A stretch of DNA of 64,000 nt. It comes from Omphalotus guepiniiformis. Taxonomy: Eukaryota > Basidiomycota > Agaricomycetes > Agaricales > Omphalotaceae. This document shows positions 49,049 through 60,239 of this stretch, piece by piece. Position 1 is the stretch's first letter. Each line of letters begins with the position of its first letter. Made by a program: the position numbers and the translations under genes. The stretch covers positions 806,001 to 870,000 of the forward strand of contig JAQOOI010000076.1 of assembly GCA_028554645.1 (NCBI GenBank), written 5' to 3'. The notes beneath the pieces are model-generated. The model had not been told where the DNA came from. It searched no databases and saw only the letters and a program-made list of their open reading frames with translations.

Positions 49049-50478
49049 TCAGGATGCATTGCTCGCGGGTTGCGACGTCTCAGATGTAGTGGCAACAGAG
49101 CTATTCACAAAAGTTCCAGTCCCGGTGGTAGCCGCAACGCCACCCCCAGTCGACGAAGCACTTGTCCGGGACATAAGCGAATTAAGGATTAGTGCAAGAC
49201 CACTCATTTGAGCAGACTGCAGTAGCGATACGTTGATCTCCAAGTTCACCATCGTCCCGTTTGCAGAGGACCCCCGAAGGACGGCTGGTGGTGGTGGCTG
49301 ACCATCTGAAGGAACGGAGGCCGCAGGGACAGGAATGATGCCAAGCTGATTTAGAGCTGGAATTGATGAGACAGGTAATTGCACAGGAATGGCAGCTCCT
49401 GTTTGGACGGGTGCATATGTTGCTGGCTGAGAAGGTGTTGCTGTAGATGAAGGTGGTGTAGACGCGACGCTAAAAGTAGGGGCGGGCGGTATTGCCGTGG
49501 TCGCTACAGCGTATTGACCATAAGAGTAAGGATATCGATAATATGTCGGTTGCCCATTCACTACTGGAGGCTGAGACTGGGCAATATAATACGGACGCGG
49601 TGGTGGCGGCGGATTGGCGGCAGCCCGCTTCGCTCGATCCAATTTCTCCAACTCGCTGCGAGCTGCACGAAGTTCGCTGGTGAGTAAAGCGAGGTCGGCG
49701 CGGTCAGCATCCAAGACACCCTGCGACAGGGCAATTGCTTGCTCATTCAAATAGGATCCCTGCACAGTATGAGCGAACAAAATCTCAATCGAAAGAAGAT
49801 AGTTCTTCACATTGCCCATTTTGACCCTAGCTTTTCGGAATCGTTCTTGCAACTTCCTTCGGCGGCGAAAACACTCCAAAGCAAATCTAGTTTCTGAAAT
49901 AGAATGAATTAAAGGTAACACAATGTAAAGACGAGATTCACAGACCTTGTATTTCTTGCTCATCGGATTCTGCAGCTTTTGTTTTCCCTTTCCTATTACT
50001 AGTAGGAATAAGTGGGCGCAAATCTTCTTTCGGCTGAAGGTATATATGATATGGAAGAAGTCGATCTATAGCATCTTCAACGCTTGAGAATGGGGTATCA
50101 ACATCGGGAAGGAGAGTAGCTGCATGATCTGCACCAAGTCGCGACGCAACCCTGAGAAGTAACATTAATGAAAAGCCAGTCGGGAATGGAGAAGTCCACT
50201 ATTTACCTAGCAGCAGTATCACTTATGATTTGTTCCTCCTCTGCTGTTCTGGTAGCTTTTCTCAAAGTTTTTTTAGGAAAAGATGGACTAGTAGAGGTGC
50301 CATTTATGTTCCAATGAGATGGGGGACGCCAAGTCGAAGGACCTGCTTGTGATGAAGAGCTTTGCCGCAGTGGGGCTCCAGGGTATGAAGAATTATGCAC
50401 AGAAGAGACATTCAAGGCTCCCGGGGTAGACGTGGAAGAAGATAAAGGTGAAAAACTTGATTCAACGTCTTTCGACAT
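49049..50478 (-). CDS. GLTSCR-domain protein, putative chromatin-remodeler subunit
   Basis: 440 residues from three exons (50478-50207, 50151-49946 and 49893-49049). The conserved GLTSCR1 region (PF15249-type) is seen as DVDTPFSSVEDAIDRLLPYHIY, then the basic helical FALECFRRRRKLQERFRKARVKMG. In animals GLTSCR1/BICRA and GLTSCR1L define the non-canonical BAF complex of SWI/SNF, and the region binds the core of that complex. The N-terminus is Ser-rich, a coiled coil follows near residues 185-235 (LTSELRAARSELEKLDRAKRAAA), and the C-terminal half is low complexity, rich in Pro, Tyr, Ala, Thr and Gly. The domain assignment is good; a remodeler role in fungi is inferred from the family. Confidence 0.85.
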
Positions 50479-51093
50479 CTACGCTTGGGTTTGTTGTCAT
50501 TTGCCATGAGCCAGGCGCGTGACCGCAATTAACTTCAGGGCCGGCCCTTTTGTACCAAGTCGCGTCACGGATCACTTCGTTAGCTACTTTGGACTCTGGA
50601 GTCGTTTCGTTGTTTCTTGCTATCATTAGAACTTCTGTAAGATCTTGGCCTAACATCCAGTGAGTTCGTCTGTTTCTCCAACTAGGCTGTGGCTAATGGA
50701 GACATGTCGGCTAGCTCGAAAGCATCACTGCCAACCGACTATACACTTCAGTGCTCAGCGTGGCACCTCCGAAGATCTCATGTGTGTGAAGCCTGTGCTC
50801 AACACTGCGCTCTAAACAAACCATTGACCGTAACAATCAGCAACTCTAGTAGTTACCATCCGGCTGGTCTATCGACAGAACCTACTACATATCTCTGGCC
50901 TAGACAGGTCTACAGGAGCAGCAGAACAATCTCGGATTACAACTTAAGAGTCCGTTGAGAAAGGTCGTCCATTACCCATCTCCATAACCGACCAGACCCG
51001 GGTCCTTGGAGTGAGAGTAGAGAGGCTCGATCTTCAGGATTTCGCACCCTAAGTTCTGGAGCTTCTTTTTCTCCGCTCAATCTTTACGATAGA
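50479..51093. other. Intergenic region between divergent GLTSCR and ALG14 genes
   Basis: 615 bp. The 90-codon open frame at 50689-50958 (+) has no domain and does not connect to ALG14. It probably contains both promoters; nothing else stands out. Confidence 0.55.
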
Positions 51094-52017
51094 ATGATAT
51101 CTTTCATTTCGGCTGCCGTATTCTTTGCTCTGATATTCTCTGCGAGGCTGTGTGCTGTTCTGCCGCGGAAGACATCTAGAAAGGCCTGGGACAGTGGAGC
51201 CGCGTCACGTCGAAAACTCGCCATTTTCTTGGGTTCAGGTAGGAATTACAGTATCAAATTTCTCGCTTCCGGTTGCCTAAACTCATTCTTCGTTAGGGGG
51301 TCATACCAGCGAAGCTCTTGCGCTTCTTTCTGGCTTAGATTTCAATACGTACTCCCCGAGACTTTATATTATTAGCGAAGGCGACTTCCTCAGCGAGAAG
51401 AAAGCTACAGCTTTGGAGTCAGAAAAAGGCAAGAAGAATCCGACGCAAGACGTGAGTTTTTTCAATGTAGTCTCTTGAACGCACCTGGTTATTCAAACCT
51501 ATTGTATCTCCAGAATTATATGGTGCTAACGATTCCACGAGCGAGAAGAGTGCACCAATCTCTTCTATCTACGCCTCCCACCGCAATGTTTTCCTTATTG
51601 AAATGTATATACTATACAACTATCAAGCCTTTAATTTCTCCGACTAGGGAAGACTCTTATTTCGCAGACTTGCTTATTCTCAATGGTCCGGGTACCTGTC
51701 TTGTCCTTTGTTTTGCTGTGTATCTTAATAAAGTGAGTATCAGAATAAATTTTCTTCTTGAAATGCTCTGAGTTTCCTTCTCATGGTAGATCATTGGTCT
51801 GCGTGCACCTGTTCTTATTTACATTGAGTCATTCGCACGCGTGCGAAGTCTATCTTTGTCTGGAAAACTGTTGCGCTACCTAGTGGACAGGCGAGTGCGT
51901 CAGAAATCCATTGTTTGCTTCATATCTCACGCAGCATGTTTCCTTAGGTTCATTGTACAATGGCCACAGCTGCTGAGAGACAACAGGCGAGGAGAATATC
52001 ATGGCTGGCTAGTTTAA
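51094..52017 (+). CDS. ALG14: UDP-GlcNAc transferase subunit ALG14
   Basis: ALG14 is the ER membrane subunit that recruits cytosolic ALG13 to add the second GlcNAc to dolichol-PP-GlcNAc in N-glycan synthesis. The protein is 229 residues from five exons (51094-51238, 51297-51451, 51514-51732, 51790-51890 and 51948-52017). The N-terminal membrane helix is ISFISAAVFFALIFS. Family motifs are LAIFLGSGGHTSEAL, the YIISEGDFLSEKK stretch, IPRARRVHQS, LLILNGPGTCL, IYIESFARVRSLSLSGKLL and the end FIVQWPQLL with GWLV. The last intron (51891-51947) has a GC donor, GCGAGT; exon total is 690 nt and only this choice gives the conserved C-terminus. Confidence 0.95.
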
Positions 52018-54145
52018 GCCAGTCCATTTGTAGAACTTGTACATGCTTGACATTCGCAAGCAGGCTGAGGTGTAGTGGATGAATGACGGGATCATATCCA
52101 TGATGTCTGTACTAAATTATCTGTCAGTATCCCAGCCGATCGTGACAAAAAAGAGGCCGCCATTTAGACGTTTGTTGATCATCACGTTTGGTCTGCTGAA
52201 TCAATGTGATTCGCTGAAAGGTCCGAGCTTGGCTTTTTTGGACACGATTCTTGAATCTGGTCATGTCGTGACATATTGAATCCCGCCGGCCAAGCATTCA
52301 CGCATTCACCTTCATTATGCCATCGATCAGAATGTCCCTGATGTGCTTGCCAAGACTGGAGGCACGAATCAGAAATTTGCGAAATGGCCAGCGCTCTCTT
52401 TGCTCTATGGAACAACATGACTATATGACTTGTCGGACCGCCCGGTGCGTTGATGTCATGAAGCAAATGGTAAACATGCAGTCTGGTCCAAATGAAGGAG
52501 GATACATGTCGTCTCGCTAACCTGGGTACATTTACGGTGGCTTTATTTTGGGCATCTTGCTCGTAAAGGAACTGAATTGACTAACGACCGCGGCTGACTC
52601 GCTGTCCAAACTTCTGTCAGTATAACACTGCCCTCCACATACAACCAATCGTGTTCGCCAAGCGTGGAGGAGCTGGTATCAACGAATGCGACGGAGTTAT
52701 TCTCAGCTCGCTCTTTACGACCCCACATACGACGAGATCTTGGCACCCCCTGCAGGTACCTGTGATCGGGAAGCTCCAAGATGATCCAAGGTGGGCCCTT
52801 GTGTGCTATGTTTCCATTATTGACTTAATGACGAAAAAATATTGGGCCTCATTCTTCAAACAATTGTGTTATGAAGTATTGCTTGAGACCGTTGGACTAA
52901 TTACCACGGTACATTCCAGCTGGTACGCGTAGCAAATCGTGAATTAGAGATATTCATAGTACATCAACGACTGCCACGGCAAGCTCTCAGTGATTTTGCC
53001 AATTTCAGCCTGAGTGGTCTGGAAATTGCTTCCGTAAAGCACAAGGAATACGAGCAACAGGGCTATATTTTTCCGATATTTCAAACATGCACTTCCGGCG
53101 GTATTCCTCTTGGGAGGGTCGAGCGGTAAACAGAAGTCCGCGGGATGGGGTGAGAATGCTCTATACTTGCGTCTTCAATTAGCTGGCATTTACTAGCATC
53201 TACAGAGATAGTTTGACATTTTTGGCTGGCGCTACAGCCAAGAGACCGATAGCTAGGCCCCTGAGCTGAATCGACTTGAAATATCGACTTGGAGCTGGGG
53301 ATGCCGCGGCAGGTCGGTGCCGGCGGAGATCTCCGGGTGATCGCACGGCTTGCTATAAAAGCAATTTGAGTGGATGAATACGGCTTTGACGTTACTTATG
53401 AGGTGCTTAAATGAATTATTCACATTTCTTACATGTTGCTTGACCTCCTTCCGGTTCAATCGGTGGCGTTCAGTCTCACTCAGCGCACCTACATTTCATC
53501 CACTTTTACGTCAAGCTTGAAACTTAAAAACGCTGAGGTGACCCAGTGTTCCCGGATTACTGTCTCTAATTTTTTTTCCATGTTAATTTGTTGTCGTACA
53601 TTCACATCGCACATCCGTACTACCAGACCCGAAGAAGCGCTCTCAGGTGGAATTGTACTCTTTTCCCGAGTCTTTCCGAGCGACCTCATGCAGAGAACGT
53701 GGAATGTTACCTCGATATACCCACTGTGGCCTTGCACTAAACTGCGGGCTTTGAGTGTTCTTTCCGTATACAGCCTCAAAGCTGTTACTTAGAAAAGCTT
53801 GGCTTCTTCTTGGCTTCTTCGATGCAGGCATTCTGTCTTGGCCACTTCTGTCAATATCAAACACAATTGTGCCTTCTCTTGTATACTCTCATATCGTCCA
53901 CTCCGACCTTTGTGCCAATTTGTCGGTGAGTCACCTTCAATGTGTTCAAGCATTGATTATGCTTATCTTTTCCACAGAAAAATGCTGCTTGTATTGACAC
54001 ACTCTGGACCAGATTATTGTACACATGTATATGTGGCAACCAATGTACTACCAAAACGGTAGTAATGTGCCCGCTAGGGTATCTCGGATATTGTTAAATA
54101 AATGTCCAAAATAGAAATAATAGAAAGTAGGAGTGTCTAACAGAC
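52018..54145. other. Gene-poor region, no supportable gene
   Basis: 2,128 bp with many medium open frames on both strands and no recognised domain. On the + strand the most protein-like pieces are 52651-52932 (93 codons) and 52920-53129, a 70-codon frame after a possible acceptor with motifs ANRELEIFIVHQRLPRQALSDF. I could not join them into a credible gene. No terminal repeats or transposase motifs were seen. It may be a decayed gene, a lineage-specific gene or plain non-coding DNA. Confidence 0.5.
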
Positions 54146-55590
54146 CTAACATCGCCGAGGAGGTTCCCAAGACATGAAGGTATCTTCACAGGCACTAGAT
54201 ACGTTCATAGCGGGCCAAGAGAGCAGACCAGGTAGGCTCGATGGTGAGATTGTACTCAATGGCAATGATTGATTGGATATTGTGTTATGCATCCCGGCCG
54301 ATCTCTCGTAAAATGGGGGTGAGCACATATTGTAAGGGGAAACATTCAGATAAGGAACCGTATCGACTTGAGGCAACATATTGCTAATTGAAATAAGATT
54401 TATGAGCGTCTACTGCGCAAGTAAAGTCAATCATGACTTACGCTGCAAGTGTATCCAATTCGCAGATCCTCTGGTTGAGAATACAATGTGCACCTGCTCG
54501 ATGGCATGGTGACTTGGCCAACATCTCGGCTGCTCTTCGCAGACGAAGTGATAGCTCAAGAACAACACCGTAAGCAGACGATTCAGAAAGACAATTGCAT
54601 TGTAGATGACCCTGCTTGAGCGGCGATATATCGTTCAATGGTATATCACCGGATTCACCCATGTATCGGTTGCAGGAACTATCGTGGTAGCCAGCAAGTG
54701 ACGGGTACGAGGCAAATATTGAGCGTAAGTCAAGGCAGGACGATCCACCGCTGCTGTCATCGTTTATGAGTACTCGGGATGGCGCGAAGTCGTTGCATGG
54801 TGTTGTGACAGGCGAAGGTGAGCTCAGAGGTGACGCGGTAAATGTTGTGAGCTCGGGTAACGGACTGAGCTCTTCAGGTACCCCCATAGATGGAGGCGTA
54901 GAGGATAAAGATGCATGTTTGCCTCCATCAGAGTGACCGAACACGCTCTTGGAGGGGGAAGGAGACAAATCGGAGCCCTCCTCAATGCGTGAAGGAGAGT
55001 GACATGGCTCCTGTGATCCAGAACCAGGACTGCTGGCCTGTGTCCATCGTGGATGCGGTTTATTTTTCAACTGAGGACATATGAGCACGCTGTCCAGCAG
55101 AAAGAATACCTGATTACCTCGCGGATAACGCCTTCGAGTTCCGCAACCCGCTTGAGTAGCCTTGAGCTTTCATCCTGTGCGTCTGGCCGCTGATTGGGAT
55201 CGTCTACTTCGTAGACACACAACCCAGTCTGAATAAGTCATTATCTTTAGTGTTGTGAACCATACAATGAAATAGATACATACAAGACCGAGCTGAGTAC
55301 AACGCGCACATGCAGGGCGCTTTCTATCGCACTGACAACGGCCGTCAATCCGATGAAGAAGCTAGTAAGACGAGGACAAACCATGCGCTTCGAAGTATGG
55401 CAGTTCAAACATGATTGCGTTGTACGATTGCGTCGCCTAGTTATTGTGGGGTTCGTCAGTCTCCGGTTACGCCAAGAGTGGAGGAAGAATTGGAAACCTA
55501 CCGTTTGCGATGGTCACCTTCGGCAGGTGGTTGAGTTGTACTCTCAGGAGCAGACCTCTTCTTCTTGGAAATAGGCTCAGCGGTCGACAT
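54146..55590 (-). CDS. Zn2Cys6 transcription factor, basidiomycete type
   Basis: 389 residues from six exons (55590-55502, 55436-55382, 55331-55284, 55228-55118, 55070-54442 and 54383-54146). The zinc cluster is Cys39, 42, 49, 55, 58 and 67 (CX2CX6CX5CX2CX8C), preceded by the basic RKRRRNRTTQS; it is split over three small exons. GLCVYEVDDPNQRP and a short leucine-type coiled coil (SRLLKRVAELEGVIRELKN) follow. The rest is Ser/Pro-rich with a Cys-containing segment (LKQGHLQCNCLSES) and ends WEPPRRC. It lacks the large fungal_trans domain of the first regulator in this window. Similar proteins occur across Agaricomycetes; the target genes are unknown. Confidence 0.9.
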
Positions 55591-57640
55591 TGCCAAGTTA
55601 TTATCAAGCTACTAGTAGGATGGCTAGGACGAGTAGTATGTCGAGGAGGTCGGTTTCGGCATATATAGTATTTGTACTGACCTGATGTTCTTGGCATTCT
55701 GATATACTGAATCAAGTTTGTTGAGAGATGTTTCCGATTTCGAAGGTATACGATGAATTCCCAGATTGATTTCCTTCTTCAGGGCAAGAGGAACCGAGGG
55801 AAAAACACGTCCGGAAGGTTATGACTGGTCATGATTTCGGGACTTTGCATTTACGGAACCGTATTGAAAGCTGCCAGCAAACAAGACAGACCATAATCCG
55901 AACGGACGAAAGAAAACAACGATTGCGTAAATGTCGAGTACTTAGACGATAAACCTGGCTTGATTATTGTTTTGTCATGGCATCGCATTTGTCCGAGTCG
56001 GTCGTGTTCTGAATCCAGCCTCCGAACCGCTCAACTTGTGTTGCAAGAGGGACAGGGCTCACAATTGCAAGTAAGAAAGGCACATTGTTGCTATCTCAAT
56101 ATCGGAGCATAAATTACAGAAGTAAGCTGCTCTCAGATTGCGTGATGGCATGCGAACCTCGTCATGAACCCTTGAGAGAGATTTGAGAATATTTGCTTGG
56201 CTGATGGGAGCCTGCCTGAGCTCGAAGAGATTCGGGAACTGTGGATAGAAAAGAAATTTTGAATCTGATGTGCTACATACTGTAAAACACCGGAATCAAG
56301 TGCCATGCGGGGAAATATCCATACGTACAATAGTCAAGTCATTAAAGAATGACAATCATACGGTGCCCCGCTAACAAGTTGGGGTAAAGAAAAGAGTTAA
56401 GCATGCGAAGTCGCGGCGAATTATCAAAGTAATTCTGTCAAAATAATGAGAAGACAAGGTGATTGGATCAACAGCAACAAATATGTTGTGCGATTGTCAC
56501 TGTTTATTTCGAGACGAAATCATCCCGCTTAGGGGCTTTGATATGTCCGTCCTGCCCTTGACTTGAAGTAAACTCAGGTTCCGTTCTGATCAGATTCATG
56601 CTTTGCCAAGTTTCTCAAGCTCGTTATCAAGCTCAAGAATTCCCCCCCTTGGACAACTCACGACAAGTCGGGTTGTTCTGCCTGCATATGGTGGTTCGTT
56701 TCCTTTGTTTCAACAATTTTTACCTGCCTTTCTTACCCAACTGTCACGGTGCCAAGGATCGGAAACATGGCCCGTAATACGCCACTTAGTGGGCTACATC
56801 TGTACAGTATATATTCTGTGAGATCGGCCTTAATTGCCAAGTCCGAATCCATTTAGATAATTTGAAAACAGCATTTGCATATTGGACCATCGGGCTAAGT
56901 ACATATTCATCTCGGTGCCTCCAAAGAATTTCCAACGGTGATGACATATGTCAAGAGAACATCTACCTCACCTGGCGATGCAGTCGAAAACTCGCCTTGA
57001 GCCCGCGCCATCCGCTATACTTTCGTTACGTCTAAATCATATATAGTCTGTTCCATAACACGATCCTCTGACATATTGCAGTTGGCCTGTTCTGAGTCAG
57101 TGTTCCGAACTATAAGATCGCCTGAAAGAAAAATTTCTCCTCGTATCTCTTTCAAGTTCTGCGACCAGCGATTGAGTATGTCACGGTTAGTGCATGGCGG
57201 CTACTTGCTATCCATCGTTCAGTGTGTTTCAGTGCCATAGGTAGTCACCCTCCCGTGCGTTCTAATGCTGACCTTTTTTTTTATTACAAAAATTAAATGC
57301 TAGTGTCGGTCGTCTCCAGCTAAAGGTCGCCACAAAACGGATGTCATTCGCTGTTTCATCTAGGCTTAGCTGTTGTTACTTGCATTCATTCTATCTGTTC
57401 AACTGCAGATGACATCACGGATTAACAGCGAATTAAGGCTCCTCCCTCCTCGGTTAACCTAATCTTCTGTGCTTATCGAAAGTTGCAGTTGTCAGAAAGT
57501 TGCTTGTCAAGCGGGAAGGCGCACTAGGGTAAAAGAACTATTGTCATATGTCGGCGCGAAGAGGAAATAAAACCAAATTTAGGATATTTACATTATACTG
57601 CGTCTTGACAGAATCGGGACTGTAATAGTAATACACTGAC
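55591..57640. other. Long intergenic region, no gene seen
   Basis: 2,050 bp between two minus-strand genes. Open frames are short (under 85 codons), codon content looks random, and no RNA gene, repeat or splice-linked exons were found. Part of it must be the promoter of the Zn2Cys6 gene, whose start is at the left end. The size suggests a regulated promoter or unrecognised non-coding transcription. Confidence 0.55.
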
Positions 57641-58869
57641 TTAGTAGGAAACAACACTACCCAATGTACCCAACAGAGTAATCCACCATGCTCGATAAAG
57701 TGCCCTCCACCCTTCTTCATTCAAAATCCTCTTTCCACAGTCAACGAGACCGACATACGGATCGGATTCGCTGCGCAACCTATAAATCTGTCTATCAGTT
57801 CCTTCAAAACAAGACAAAATGCCACATGCCAGACTGACCCAATGACATCCTCTTCTGAGCCTGAATACTCAGCGACATCTTCCGCATCACCGTCCACTTC
57901 CTGTGACACTGAATTGTACTCTGCGGAAGCGTGGTTCCGCTGGATGGCAAGCCTGGTGGAGATGACTTCCAAAGGAGTAAGGACCGCGGTAGTCAGGAGC
58001 ACGATGACAATGTAGATGCTGAGTTTCACGGGGGAGATATCGGTATACCCGGATTCGGGTACCGGTAGAAGTAGACGACGTATAGGGCCCAGACCGAGGA
58101 CAACAACTGCGATGTGCAGAACCTCCGCGGCCAAAAGACCTGGGGTAAGGTAAAGGATCCATGGCCGACGACGTTCGGTGGGCGTGAGCAAAACTCGAAG
58201 GGCCTTTGCGGCATTGAAGTATGACAGCTGGAGAGGTGTAGTTATGGAACTGTCCCGAAGCAGTTGAGCGAGGGGTAACAAGAAATTGGAGTTTTTTTTA
58301 CCGGTATGTGATAATAGCTGTTGGTAAAGCTAGGAGCATCATCCCGACGCTGTAGAGTAGAGTTCCAAGTAGGCCGGTTTCAGGCGCTCGGTATCGTCCG
58401 TGATTGGCTCTGGATGTATCCATGAATGAAATGAGCAGGACAGTGACCAACAGGGTGCTGAGGAGAGTAGGCACTTGGGGAATAATTTAGAATGAGTAGA
58501 AAGACTTGTGGGCTACAACGCTCACTTAATCCCTTGTACAATCCTTTCCATCCCTTCAGGTCCGTTAGTTTTCACTTTAGACGGTATCCACACAAGCTCG
58601 CGCACCTCAATATTATACACCCTCTTCATCATACCAAAGTACGACGAAACAACAGGTCCTAGAAAAGCAGCCAAAGAGGAGTTAAATTCCCGTCTGCCCA
58701 AGACCGATACAAAACAACCTGTGTGTGGTTGAGCACCACCTTCCGCATCTAATTGAAGTCCCTTGGGATTGTAATTGGCTCTGAATCGTATTAGAACGCC
58801 AGTTAGAGGTACAACGATCGCGAGGCTGAGTGCCAGCGAGCCCAGCAGGAGTAGGAGATCCAAAATCAT
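57641..58869 (-). CDS. Mitochondrial carrier-like membrane protein
   Basis: 317 residues from six exons (58869-58719, 58658-58606, 58553-58526, 58473-58302, 58249-57839 and 57779-57641); the third exon is 28 nt. The start MILDLLLLLGSLALSLAIVVPLTGVLIRFRANYNPKG is the first ATG in frame. Degenerate mitochondrial-carrier repeats appear as VYNIEGWKGLYKGLMPTLLSTL and CGKRILNEEGWRALYRAWW, the second just before the C-terminus. The charged PxD/ExxK signature is weak, and an acidic loop (DGDAEDVAEYSGSEED) interrupts the last repeat. It is probably an SLC25-superfamily protein of an unusual, basidiomycete-conserved type. Substrate and membrane are unknown. Confidence 0.8.
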
Positions 58870-60239
58870 TGTATGTGGTACGTAGTAGGTAGGAGACAGC
58901 CACGAGACGTATTTTGATGCTGCGGGCGATGCACCGCCTGGCTGCCGAACTCGATTACGCGGCAAGGCACGTGGTTTACCGAAGGGTATATAAGCCCTGC
59001 GGGATGTGTAATGCTTTTCTCTTTTGTACCACCATCATCTGGGTTCACTATGTCAGTTCGTCATATTACTTTCTTCAAGCAGGAGCAATATCAAGCTGCC
59101 GGTTATCTTGATTCTTCAAGACCGTTTTAAATGTACCTTAGCTTGCGTTTTGTGCTCGATAGCTTCCCACCGTGGTTTTCCGTGGCTTTACCAAGAATAC
59201 GTCAAATACGTATGTTGGAAGCTAAATGAAAAAAAAAACGTTTGTCGATGAATTAGATCGTTTTTTTGGCTTGAAAGTGATGATTTCTGCTTCTGCAGGT
59301 TGGTCTGTGACTTGTGGATTAAAACTGTATGCTTTGTGAAACTCAGACTGGGAGTTTGCTCGCAAACTTTTCGGCGGAACCTTGGTGTTGCAAGATCTAT
59401 GGCTACGCAGATATCTTGGTTGTACGTGGACGTAGCTGGGCTTTTATATATTGAATGGAGTTTCGAATGAAGTGCTGGGTAATACTAATGATTGTTTCTT
59501 TTGTTTTTCGCGATGTCCTCTCTGCTATCTTCTCTCTCGTTGATGTCAGTCCTAGTCCTATTTTGGTGTCGTATTCTAGGTGTGTCTACCTTCTATTTGT
59601 GAGATTGGACATCGATATTGAATCATGCGCCCCCCGTTCTAGGATGGACACTGCTTGAAATAACATTTGCTTGTTCGCTTGAAGAATTGAGGCTCCTTGT
59701 CCATTGTCCGGGTGCATTTGCCAGGTCTTTTGGGATATCGATTGAGCCTACCAGAACGTCGCGAGTACCTCCATTCCTATGTCTACTCGCCCAATCTTGT
59801 CACTTGCATCGCTCGTGGACACGCGCGTTCCGGTTCTGGCCTTTGGACACTGTTGTGTCGGTGGAAAAGCATACCGACTACCTCGCCTATTCGGCATTGC
59901 TACCTTTGTTGTCGCCGGCCGTCCCTCGCACTGTTCCTCTATTCTTTGGAGCTCATGCTTTCCTGCTTTCGAAAAGGGGGTAACTGGTCAGTGGTACACG
60001 CTTCTGTGTGGACGATCGATTGTGTGTACAGGATACCATTGTTGTATTACTAGTTGTGAATATATATTGTGTACTTTTGTGCCACACCAATTTACTCTCC
60101 GACGTGTAAACCATTTGAGAATAAAGTTTGAAGCTGTTACTGTCATCACTCTGCTTCAACACGGCTGGTTGCTGACCGAGTACAGTGTACACACTCGACA
60201 ATTAAACTGCGTCGCTATCAAGTACTATTGTCGTCGACG
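58870..60239. other. Intergenic region between divergent carrier and FUN30 genes
   Basis: 1,370 bp with pyrimidine-rich stretches on the + strand from about 59,450 to 60,200, typical of a fungal promoter and long 5' untranslated region. Open frames of up to 166 codons at 59618-60279 overlap in all three + frames and show no domain. I see no RNA gene. Confidence 0.55.

Noticed and set aside
50689..50958. 90-codon + strand frame upstream of ALG14
   Set aside because: No domain, no splice connection to ALG14, and composition like other intergenic frames.
58870..58965. N-terminal extension of the carrier-like protein starting at 58965
   Set aside because: The codon there is TTG; the first ATG in frame is at 58869 and gives a model that sums to a whole number of codons.
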